A stretch of 12,006 nt of DNA from Candidatus Bathyarchaeota archaeon B26-1. Lineage in GTDB: Archaea; Thermoproteota; Bathyarchaeia; Bathyarchaeales; B26-1. The stretch covers positions 1-12,006 of the forward strand of contig LUCD01000030.1 in the NCBI GenBank assembly GCA_001593925.1, given 5' to 3'. Under the pieces are notes generated by a model. The model worked only from the letters and a program-made list of their open reading frames with translations. It had not been told where the DNA came from and ran no database searches. Of this stretch, positions 1 to 6,382 are shown one piece after another (within the stretch, counting starts at the first letter, position 1; the number at the start of each line of letters is the position of its first letter). The position numbers and the translations under genes were made by a program.

Positions 1-686
1 TCGACGTGAACTTCACTGGGGGAAAGGGAGACGAGGGAGCTTGGGCGCCGAACCTGACGAGCGAAGAGGCCCTTGAAGCCCTGGTTGAGGCTTGCGAATC
101 CGTCTCCGAAGAGGTCGGTTTCGAGTGTAGAGCCGGGCTGGACGTTGCGGCTTCCTCCCTCTGGAACCCTAAGGAGCAAAAGTACATCTACGCTAGGGAC
201 GGCGTTAAGAGGGACCCCGGGGAACAGCTCGAGTACATGCGGGAGATAATCGGGAAGTACCGGCTCGTCTACGTCGAAGACCCCTTCCACGAAGATGACT
301 TCGAGAGTTTCAGGGAACTCTCCGGGAAGGTTAAGGGATGCCTCATCTGCGGAGACGACCTCTTCGTAACCAACGTTGAGAGGTTACGCCGAGGCATAGA
401 GATGCGTGCGGGAAACTCCATCATAATAAAAGTGAACCAGGTTGGGACGCTCACCGACGCTTGGGCGACCACCGAAACCGCCAAGAAGGCCGGGTACTTG
501 CCCGTCATCGCCCACAGGTCCGGCGAGACCACAGCGTTCCACATAGCCCACCTAGCCGTAGCCTTCGGATGCCCCATCATAAAGACGGGGGTAATGGGCG
601 GGGAGAGAACCGCGAAGCTCAACGAGCTCATCCGGATCGAGGAGGCTCTCGGAGATAGAGCAAGGATGCCGAAGCTGACGTTTTAA
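1..686 (+). CDS. eno: Enolase (phosphopyruvate hydratase), C-terminal half, 5' end outside window
   Basis: Converts 2-phosphoglycerate to phosphoenolpyruvate in cytosolic glycolysis and gluconeogenesis. The reading frame is already open at the window edge (codon GAC at 3-5), so the N-terminal half is missing; about 228 of roughly 420-430 residues are present. Counting the GTG at 6 as residue 1, the visible barrel domain carries the three Mg ligands D46 (in GLDVAAS), E91 (in YVEDPF) and D117 (in CGDDLFVTN). It also has the catalytic lysine K142 (in IIKVNQVG), the H170-R171-S172 loop and K193 (in IIKTG). Assignment of these residues follows the E. coli enzyme (D245, E289, D316, K341, H369-S371, K392). 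The loop after the HRSGE motif reads TTAFHIAH, which differs from the usual acidic version. The gene ends 14 bases before rpsB, its usual neighbour in archaea. Identity is certain; only the start is unknown. Confidence 0.97.
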   Translation, partial: DVNFTGGKGDEGAWAPNLTSEEALEALVEACESVSEEVGFECRAGLDVAASSLWNPKEQKYIYARDGVKRDPGEQLEYMREIIGKYRLVYVEDPFHEDDFESFRELSGKVKGCLICGDDLFVTNVERLRRGIEMRAGNSIIIKVNQVGTLTDAWATTETAKKAGYLPVIAHRSGETTAFHIAHLAVAFGCPIIKTGVMGGERTAKLNELIRIEEALGDRARMPKLTF

Positions 687-700
687 AGGGGGAATGGAGG

Positions 701-1360
701 ATGGCTGAGGAAGAATCAAAAGAGATGGACGGAGCGGAGGAGACCCAAGAGGAGGAGCTTCTCCTCCCCCAAGAGGAGCTCCTCTCAGCCGGAGTACACA
801 TAGGGACGAAGATGAAGACGAAGGATATGGAGCCCTTCATTTACAGGGTTAGGCCTGACGGCCTCTTCGTCTTGGATGTGAAGAAGACGAATGAGAGGAT
901 AAAGGTTGCGGCCAAGTTTCTAGCCAGGTTTGAACCCTCAAAGATCGCGGTTGTGGCGGCGAGGCTCTACGCCCGTGAACCGGTTAGGAAGTTCTGCGAG
1001 GTTACCGGAGCGATCCCTGTTGTTGGGAGGTTCGTCCCAGGTTCTCTGTCCAACCCCCTCTACCCACGCCGTATCGAGCCTGACGTAGTCGTAGTCTCCG
1101 ATCCTAGAGCGGACTCCCAGGCGATCAGGGAGTCCACGAGCCTCGGGATACCCGTCGTAGCCCTATGCAGTACTGACAACAACTTCTCGAACATAGACCT
1201 CGTCATACCGACAAACAATAAGGGTAGAAGAGCCTTGGCGATAATATACTGGCTTCTAGCTAGGCAGTTTCTACGTGAGAAGGGGGAGATACCGCCCGAC
1301 GGCGACCTCGCGATCCCCATAGAGGAGTTTGAGGTCAAACTCGTCCAGAGGCCCGTCTAA
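701..1360 (+). CDS. rpsB: Small ribosomal subunit protein S2 (uS2), archaeal type
   Basis: Structural protein of the small ribosomal subunit. The 219 residues match the archaeal uS2 length, shorter than bacterial S2. Family landmarks are AGVHIGTKMKT (residues about 30-40), the segment GLFVLDVKKTNERI (about 54-67), GRFVPGSLSNP (about 108-118), and the GIPVVALCSTDNN and IDLVIPTNNKGRRA segments near 149-179. An acidic leader precedes the fold: 12 of the first 28 residues are Glu or Asp, with an EELL repeat. ATG at 701 is chosen because it keeps this leader and is preceded by AAAGGGGGA at 685-693; the GGAGG at 696-700 abuts the start codon and is too close to act as the ribosome binding site. The ATG at 694 is out of frame and stops at once. 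The gene is 14 bases from enolase and probably cotranscribed with it. Confidence 0.96.
   Translation: MAEEESKEMDGAEETQEEELLLPQEELLSAGVHIGTKMKTKDMEPFIYRVRPDGLFVLDVKKTNERIKVAAKFLARFEPSKIAVVAARLYAREPVRKFCEVTGAIPVVGRFVPGSLSNPLYPRRIEPDVVVVSDPRADSQAIRESTSLGIPVVALCSTDNNFSNIDLVIPTNNKGRRALAIIYWLLARQFLREKGEIPPDGDLAIPIEEFEVKLVQRPV
747..785 (+). repeat. Tandem short palindromes inside the rpsB leader codons
   Basis: Two self-complementary segments lie side by side. GGAGGAG at 751-757 pairs with CTCCTCC at 761-767 around a 3-base loop, and AGAGGAGCTCCTCT at 772-785 is a perfect 14-base palindrome. The arms can also pair with each other. They encode the two EELL-like repeats of the acidic leader, and GAG and CTC are reverse complements, so the structure may be a by-product of the protein sequence. 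Confidence 0.5.
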
Positions 1361-1431
1361 ACCTGGAACCCCCGGCGTCCTAGAGGCCTCGCTCCATTAA
1401 CGTTATTTGGGTAGTCATCGAATTATATGCC

Positions 1432-1437
1432 GGTGAG
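1432..1437 (+). promoter_or_regulatory. Ribosome binding site that fixes the TTG start of the MEMO gene
   Basis: GGTGAG lies 8 bases before the TTG at 1446. The nearby ATG at 1438 is in a different frame, so the SD spacing supports the TTG start. A TTATAT stretch at 1423-1428 could be a TATA element, but it sits too close to the start to fit a transcript that also carries this ribosome binding site. Confidence 0.6.
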
Positions 1438-1445
1438 ATGGCTGA

Positions 1446-2300
1446 TTGCCGCTTAGAGTCAGGTATCCAAGCCAAGCTGGAACTTTCTATGCGGGTTCAG
1501 AAGAGGCTTTGAGAAACCAGATAGAGCGGTGCTTCAAGCATAGGTTTGGGCCCGGCGAGGTTCCCAAAGTTTCAGAGGACGGCCCCAGAAGGATCGTCGG
1601 GCTCGTCTGTCCGCATGCTGGATACGTGTATTCAGGCCCCGTCGCCGCGAACTCTTACTATCAGGTCGCCGTTGACGGACGGGTCGACGTCTTCGTGGTT
1701 ATGGGGCCTAACCATTACGGTGTGGGTAGCGGCTTGGCGACCGTTAAGGGCGGGATTTGGAGAACCCCGCTGGGAGATGTCCAAGTCGACTCCGACCTAG
1801 CGGAGGAGATCGTCCGCGAATCCGGAATAATCGATATAGACGAGGAGGCCCACGCCTACGAGCACTCGATAGAGGTTCAACTCCCATTCCTACAGTACTT
1901 GTACGGTTCATCCTTCAAGTTTGTGCCTATCTGCTTCCTTATGCAGGACTTGGAGTCTAGCCGCGAGGTTGGACGAGCCTTGGCCAAGGTGTTGGCGGGT
2001 AGAAACGCGGTCATAATAGCGTCTACAGACCTGACCCACTACGAGCCTCAGAGCACCGCGGAGAGGAAGGACAGAGCGCTCATAGAGGCGATGCTCAAGA
2101 TGGATGAGAACGCCCTCTACTCGGTCTTGGAGGCCCATAGGGTCTCAGCCTGCGGGTACGGCCCCGTCGCGGCCCTCCTGGTGGCGGCTAAGGGGCTTGG
2201 AGCGGAGGAGGCTGAGCTCCTCTCGTACAAGACGAGCGGCGACGTGACGGGAGACAGGTCCTCGGTAGTCGGGTACGCCTCACTCGTGTTCAGGAAGTAA
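1446..2300 (+). CDS. MEMO1-family protein (AmmeMemoRadiSam system protein B-like)
   Basis: A 284-residue member of the MEMO family, which shares the fold of class III extradiol dioxygenases; the function of the archaeal members is not settled. Visible family motifs are YPSQAGTFYAG at the N-terminus, CPHAGYVYSGPVAA (H57), VVMGPNHYG (H90), YEHSIEVQLPFLQ (H140), ASTDLTHYEP (D195, H198) and SACGYGPVAAL (C236). H57, H90 and C236 correspond to the metal-binding His, His and Cys of human MEMO1. The TTG start is supported by GGTGAG 8 bases upstream and by the family's usual N-terminus, which begins just before the YP-x-x-AG-x-FY motif. The gene follows rpsB after 85 bases and precedes mevalonate kinase by 16 bases, a position it holds in many archaeal genomes, but the radical SAM and AMMECR1 partners are not in this window. 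The family call is firm; the biochemical role is open. Confidence 0.93.
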   Translation: MPLRVRYPSQAGTFYAGSEEALRNQIERCFKHRFGPGEVPKVSEDGPRRIVGLVCPHAGYVYSGPVAANSYYQVAVDGRVDVFVVMGPNHYGVGSGLATVKGGIWRTPLGDVQVDSDLAEEIVRESGIIDIDEEAHAYEHSIEVQLPFLQYLYGSSFKFVPICFLMQDLESSREVGRALAKVLAGRNAVIIASTDLTHYEPQSTAERKDRALIEAMLKMDENALYSVLEAHRVSACGYGPVAALLVAAKGLGAEEAELLSYKTSGDVTGDRSSVVGYASLVFRK

Positions 2301-2316
2301 AGGGCTGGGAAGAACT

Positions 2317-3309
2317 GTGAGGGTAACCGCCTCAGCCCCGGCGAAGGTTATACTCTTCGGGGAGCACTTCGTCGTTTACGGGGAGCCAGCCTTAGTCATG
2401 GCTGTTGAGAGGCGGGCCTACGTCTCAACCGAACCTAGAGCCGACGGCAAAATCTACATAAGAGCCGAGAACGTGGGGGCTTCAGGGTACTACTCCGGGG
2501 AAGGGCTGAGAACATTCGAGGCTGAGACGGGTGGAGCGGAAGCCCAGAGGAGACTGGAACCCATAAAGGTCGTAATCGAAGAGGCCCGGAGGCTCTCGGG
2601 GAAGAATCTTGGATTAAACGTGACCGTTGAGTCTGCGATACCGGTCGCGGCTGGCCTGGGCTCCTCAGCCGCCGTCGCCGTCGCCACAGCCGCCTCCGCG
2701 GGCCGGGTCCTAGACCTAAACCCCTCCAGGGAGGAGATTTACCGGATGGCCTACGAAGCCGAGAAGGTTATCCATGGAACCCCCTCGGGCATAGACCCAG
2801 CCATCTCAACCTACGGCGGAACACTAATGTACCGCAGAGGCGAGGGAGTCCAGCCCTTAGCCTTGAAGGTCGAGCTACCCCTAGTCATCGGGAACACGGG
2901 GCTCTCTAGGTCTACAGGCGACCTCGTCGCGGGAGTTAGGAGACTGAAGGAGAAGTACCCGTCCCTAGTGGAGCCAATCCTGAAGATCGGGGGGAAGATC
3001 ACGGCTGAAGCCGTGAAAGCTCTTGAGACCGGAAACCTAGAGGCCCTAGGAAACCTTATGAACATAAATCACGGCCTCCTCTCAGCCGTCGGCGTCTCGA
3101 GCTTGCCCTTAGAGAGGCTCGTCTACGCGGCTAGGATGGCCGGGGCCTTAGGAGCGAAGCTGACGGGAGCGGGGGGAGGAGGGTGCATGGTCGCCCTCAC
3201 GGAGGCCGGAGGCCTCGGAAAGGTTGCGAGAGCCATAGAAGAGGCTGGGGGCGAGGCCTTCACCGCAACCACGGCGAAGGAAGGCGTAAGGATTGAAGAG
3301 GAGAGATAA
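2317..3309 (+). CDS. mvk: Mevalonate kinase
   Basis: GHMP-family kinase that phosphorylates mevalonate to mevalonate 5-phosphate with ATP, the first committed kinase step of archaeal isoprenoid synthesis in the cytosol. At 330 residues it has all three GHMP motifs: APAKVILFGEHFVVYGEPA (residues 7-25, K10), IPVAAGLGSSAAVA (108-121, phosphate-binding loop) and KLTGAGGGGCMVAL (281-294). E149 and D160 (in HGTPSGIDPAIS) match the Mg-binding Glu and the catalytic Asp of mevalonate kinases. This and the neighbouring isoprenoid genes favour mevalonate kinase over homoserine, galacto- or phosphomevalonate kinase. The start is GTG at 2317, next to motif 1 as is normal for the family; the upstream GGGA at 2307-2310 is a weak ribosome binding site. 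The 3' end overlaps or nearly touches isopentenyl phosphate kinase. Confidence 0.95.
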   Translation: MRVTASAPAKVILFGEHFVVYGEPALVMAVERRAYVSTEPRADGKIYIRAENVGASGYYSGEGLRTFEAETGGAEAQRRLEPIKVVIEEARRLSGKNLGLNVTVESAIPVAAGLGSSAAVAVATAASAGRVLDLNPSREEIYRMAYEAEKVIHGTPSGIDPAISTYGGTLMYRRGEGVQPLALKVELPLVIGNTGLSRSTGDLVAGVRRLKEKYPSLVEPILKIGGKITAEAVKALETGNLEALGNLMNINHGLLSAVGVSSLPLERLVYAARMAGALGAKLTGAGGGGCMVALTEAGGLGKVARAIEEAGGEAFTATTAKEGVRIEEER

Positions 3310-4102
3310 CGCCGAAGGGTTGACCATACTCAAGCTGGGCGGCTCAGTGGTAACGGAGAAGGGGGCGCTCTTAACCCCTAACATGCCCGCTATAAGACGG
3401 TTGGCTAGAGAGGTCTCGGACGCCGGGGTCTCCCCCCTAATCTTGGTTCATGGAGGCGGAGGCTTCGGCCATCCGCTGGCTGAAAGATACGGGATCAAGG
3501 ACGGCTTTAGGGAGCCCCAGCAGCTCATCGGCTTCTCGAAGACCCACGAGGCCATGGTCTCCCTCAACAGGTTCGTCGTCGAGGCTTTGGTTGAGGAGGG
3601 GGTTCCAGCCTTCGGTATGCCGCCTTCATCATTCACGGTTACGAGGGGAGGCAGGGTCGCCAGCATCCACGACGAGCCTCTAAGAATGGCCCTCAGCCTA
3701 GGGCTGGTTCCGGTCCTCTACGGAGACGTAACCCTAGACTTGGAGAGGGGTTTCACTGTTCTCTCGGGGGATCAGATAGCGGCCTTGCTCGCCGTCAGGT
3801 TCGAGGCTAAACGCATAATCATGGGCGTGGATGTCGACGGCCTCTACACGGAAGACCCGAAGATCAACCCTTCAGCTAGGCTTATACGACACCTAACACT
3901 TAAAGACCTTGAAGAGGTTTGGGGTGGAATAAGAGGTTCGTCTTCCACGGACGTGACGGGCGGGATGATGGGCAAGATTTTAGAGTTGATTCCTCCGATC
4001 AAGCATGGTGCCAAAGCCCTGATAGTCAACGCGTTGAAGCCCGGAAACGTCTATAGCGCCTTGAAGGGTGAACTCGTTGGAACGGAGATCACGAAGGAGT
4101 GA
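3293..4102 (+). CDS. ipk: Isopentenyl phosphate kinase
   Basis: Amino-acid-kinase-fold enzyme that phosphorylates isopentenyl phosphate to isopentenyl diphosphate, the hallmark step of the archaeal mevalonate pathway. In the 269-residue frame, the N-terminal nucleotide loop is TILKLGGSVVT (residues 11-21, K14), followed by LVHGGGGFGHPLAERYG (51-67). H60 in that motif is the histidine characteristic of IPK and is absent from glutamate or aspartate kinases. Later motifs are GDVTLDLERGF (144-154), VLSGDQIAALLA (156-167), GVDVDGLYTEDPK (178-190) and DVTGGMMGKI (220-229). The motif is GGGGFGH where many IPKs have GGGSFGH. Two TTG starts are possible: 3293, overlapping mevalonate kinase by 17 bases, or 3320, giving the family's usual short N-terminus before the kinase loop and a 10-base gap. 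Neither has a strong ribosome binding site. The enzyme identity is firm; the start is not. Confidence 0.94.
   Translation: MKRRDNAEGLTILKLGGSVVTEKGALLTPNMPAIRRLAREVSDAGVSPLILVHGGGGFGHPLAERYGIKDGFREPQQLIGFSKTHEAMVSLNRFVVEALVEEGVPAFGMPPSSFTVTRGGRVASIHDEPLRMALSLGLVPVLYGDVTLDLERGFTVLSGDQIAALLAVRFEAKRIIMGVDVDGLYTEDPKINPSARLIRHLTLKDLEEVWGGIRGSSSTDVTGGMMGKILELIPPIKHGAKALIVNALKPGNVYSALKGELVGTEITKE
4067..4071 (+). promoter_or_regulatory. Ribosome binding site for the isomerase, embedded in ipk
   Basis: GGTGA lies inside the 3' end of the isopentenyl phosphate kinase gene and 5 bases before the TTG at 4077. It favours TTG 4077 over the in-frame GTG at 4068, which is part of the same GGTGA and would have no spacer. 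It implies reinitiation or coupled translation across the gene overlap. Confidence 0.5.
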
Positions 4103-5216
4103 GAGGCGTCCAGTAAGCCCCACTGAGGAGAGGAAGTCCGACCACTTGAGAATCTGCCTAGAAGAGGAGGTCAACGCTAGGAACGTGACCACGGGTTTCG
4201 AGGAGATTTTCCTCGTGCATAGGGCCTTGCCGGAGATCAACCGGGACGACGTGAACCTCTCAACCCGGCTCTTCGGCCACAAGTTTTCGGCTCCCATAAT
4301 CGTTGAGGGAATAACTGGGGGAACCCTCAAGGCTCTAAAGATAAACGCTTCGATAGCTGAGGCCGTTGAGAGGCTCGGCCTAGGAATGGGGGTCGGAAGC
4401 CAGAGGGCCGCCCTAGAAGACTCAACCCTAGAGAAGACCTTCACAATCGCCAGGGAGAAGGCGCCGAACGCCTTCCTCATAGCCAACATAGGCGGCCCGC
4501 AGCTCGCGAAGGGATACAGCCTCCAAGACTTGAGGAGGGCCGTCGAGATGATCGACGCCGACGCCTTAGCTATACACCTGAACCCGCTCCAAGAGGCAGT
4601 CCAACCTGAAGGAGAGACCACCTACAGGGGTATACTCGAGAGCATAAGAAGAGTCGCGAGGAACCTTGAGGTTCCAGTGATAGTGAAGGAGACCGGGGCG
4701 GGAATATCCGCGGAGGACGCTAAGATGCTTGAAGCCGCCGGCGTTGCAGGTATAGACGTGTCGGGAGCCGGGGGGACGAGCTGGGCGGCCGTCGAGTATC
4801 ACAGGGCGAAGAGGCGGGGGAACGACTCTTCCCGGAGGCTCGGAGAGGTCCTCTGGGACTGGGGTATACCGACGGCCGTCAGCCTCGTCGAAACCGTCCA
4901 GTCGGTCAGCATACCGGTAATAGCGTCCGGGGGAATAAGGTCCGGTAACGACGCGGCTAAGGCCATAGCTCTAGGAGCCAGCTTGGTCGGTTTAGCCTCG
5001 CCGGTCTTAGCTCCAGCCCTTAAAGGCGCGGAGGAGGTTGAAGGCTTACTGAACGACTTGATCGACCAGTTGAGGAACGTGATGTTCCTCGTAGGCGCGG
5101 GCTCCGTGGAGGCTTTGAGGAGCGTCCCGCTCGTCCTCACGGGAAGGACTGCTGAGTGGCTTCGGGCTAGGGGGTTCGAACCCGACTTGTACGCGAGGCG
5201 GAGGCTCAACAAATGA
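4077..5216 (+). CDS. fni: Isopentenyl-diphosphate delta-isomerase, type 2 (FMN-dependent)
   Basis: Interconverts isopentenyl and dimethylallyl diphosphate using reduced FMN and Mg, supplying the primer for prenyl chain growth. The TIM-barrel protein shows the type 2 signatures, numbered here from the alternative GTG at 4068: ERKSDHLRICLEE (21-33), TTGFEEIFLVHRALPEI (41-57), ITGGT in the FMN-binding strand (82-86), GLGMGVGSQRA (104-114), HLNPLQEAVQPEGE (170-183) with the Mg- and substrate-binding Gln and Glu, VKETGAGIS (206-214), SGAGGTSW (232-239) and SGGIRSGNDAAKAIALGA (287-304). It is clearly not the Nudix type 1 enzyme. The conserved RK-x-DH motif forces a start upstream of 4128, so the gene overlaps ipk by 26 bases (TTG 4077) or 35 bases (GTG 4068). 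I prefer TTG 4077 because of its GGTGA. The gene ends 21 bases before the prenyl synthase. Confidence 0.94.
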   Translation: MERRSRRSERRPVSPTEERKSDHLRICLEEEVNARNVTTGFEEIFLVHRALPEINRDDVNLSTRLFGHKFSAPIIVEGITGGTLKALKINASIAEAVERLGLGMGVGSQRAALEDSTLEKTFTIAREKAPNAFLIANIGGPQLAKGYSLQDLRRAVEMIDADALAIHLNPLQEAVQPEGETTYRGILESIRRVARNLEVPVIVKETGAGISAEDAKMLEAAGVAGIDVSGAGGTSWAAVEYHRAKRRGNDSSRRLGEVLWDWGIPTAVSLVETVQSVSIPVIASGGIRSGNDAAKAIALGASLVGLASPVLAPALKGAEEVEGLLNDLIDQLRNVMFLVGAGSVEALRSVPLVLTGRTAEWLRARGFEPDLYARRRLNK

Positions 5217-5224
5217 ACCCTGTA

Positions 5225-5237
5225 GAGGTGAGGTGAG
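5225..5237 (+). promoter_or_regulatory. Reiterated ribosome binding site before the prenyl synthase
   Basis: Two GAGGTG copies share one base (5225-5230 and 5230-5235) immediately before ATG 5238. The upstream copy has a normal 7-base spacing to the start codon. It suggests strong independent translation initiation of this gene within the operon. Confidence 0.55.
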
Positions 5238-6320
5238 ATGGGTTTACGCGAAGACTTGAAGGACTACTTGGAGAGGACGGCTAAAGCCGTAGACGAGAGG
5301 ATCGAGAAGTACATACCCAGAAGCTTCGGGGAGTCTTCCCTAATCTTCAGGCTGGACCCCCCACTGTACAGGCTTGACTTTGAGGCTCTAACCAAGGCTA
5401 TCTCCGAGCCTCTCTGGGACTTCTTGGATAGGGGAGGGAAGAGGTGGAGGCCGGCTCTCCTCCTCCTCGTCTGCGAGGCCTTGGGAGGAGAACCGGGAGA
5501 GTTCCTAGACTTCGCGATAATCCCTGAGGTCATCCATAACGGGACGCTCATAGCCGACGACATAGAGGACCAATCCGACCTCAGAAGGGGGAAGCCCTGC
5601 ACGTACCGAATCTTCGGCCTCGACATCTCAGTAAACCTCTCCCAAGCCATGTACTTCATCCCCATGCTCGTCTTGAGAGAGAACAGGAGGAAGATCACGT
5701 TGGAGCAGTCCAACAAGATTTACGGTTCCTTCGTGAGGGGCATGGTCAACCTCTGCCTAGGGCAAGCCACGGATTTGGCGTGGCATAGAGGACTGGCAAA
5801 CGCCGACGACGCCACCGTGGAGGAGTACCTCCAGATGTGCACCTACAAGACAGGCACCCTAGCTAGGATGGCGGCTGAGATAGGGGCGATCCTAGCCGGA
5901 GCCGGGGACAGCGTCGTCGAGAAGGTTGGGAGGTTCGCCGAGTCTGTCGGCGTAGCCTTCCAGATACAAGACGACATCCTAGACTTAACAGGCGTCAAGT
6001 TTGCTGAGGGGAAAGGGGGGCTGGGAATGGACATAACCGAGGGGAAACGCTCCCTAATGGTCATATATACGCTCAAAACGGCGAGTCCAGAAGACAGGAG
6101 CCGCCTCTTGGAGATTCTGAACATGCACACCAGAGACGAGGAGCTCCGGGAGGAGGCTATAGAGATAATCAAGAGGTACGGCGCCATAGAGTACGCGAGG
6201 GAGCTGGCTCTCAAGTTGAGGAGGGAGAGCTGGAGCGAAGTAGATGCGGTTATGCCTCCGTCGAAAGCCAAGGAGATGCTCTCAGCGCTTGCAGACTTCC
6301 TCATCGAGAGGAGCATCTAA
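5238..6320 (+). CDS. idsA: Polyprenyl diphosphate synthase, probable geranylgeranyl diphosphate synthase
   Basis: Trans-prenyltransferase that condenses IPP onto allylic diphosphates to make the C20 (possibly longer) chain of archaeal lipids. All-helical isoprenoid synthase fold, 360 residues, somewhat longer than the common 320-330. Motifs in order are DRGGKRWRPALLLL (residues 64-77), the first Asp-rich motif DDIED (107-111) followed by LRRGKP (115-120), GQATDLAWH (175-183), YKTGTLARMAAEIGA (203-217), the second Asp-rich motif DDILD (245-249) and GLGMDITEGKRSLM (261-274). The residue five positions before the first DD is the small G102, flanked by HN (100-101). This is compatible with GGPP or a longer product, since bulky aromatic residues there usually shorten the chain. 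The HNGTLIADDIED stretch resembles eukaryotic type III GGPP synthases. ATG 5238 has an excellent ribosome binding site. Family is firm; product length is inferred. Confidence 0.92.
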   Translation: MGLREDLKDYLERTAKAVDERIEKYIPRSFGESSLIFRLDPPLYRLDFEALTKAISEPLWDFLDRGGKRWRPALLLLVCEALGGEPGEFLDFAIIPEVIHNGTLIADDIEDQSDLRRGKPCTYRIFGLDISVNLSQAMYFIPMLVLRENRRKITLEQSNKIYGSFVRGMVNLCLGQATDLAWHRGLANADDATVEEYLQMCTYKTGTLARMAAEIGAILAGAGDSVVEKVGRFAESVGVAFQIQDDILDLTGVKFAEGKGGLGMDITEGKRSLMVIYTLKTASPEDRSRLLEILNMHTRDEELREEAIEIIKRYGAIEYARELALKLRRESWSEVDAVMPPSKAKEMLSALADFLIERSI

Positions 6321-6382
6321 CTCCCAAGCTCGGCTGACGTGCATAAAATCTCCGCCAAAACCTGTAAGGGAGACGCCTAAAA

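Noticed and set aside
1423..1428. TTATAT as promoter of the MEMO gene
   Set aside because: It would place transcription start at or after the TTG start codon, contradicting the good ribosome binding site at 1432-1437.
3980..4621. 213-codon minus-strand frame across the ipk-fni junction
   Set aside because: Antisense of two well-conserved enzymes and without recognisable domains.
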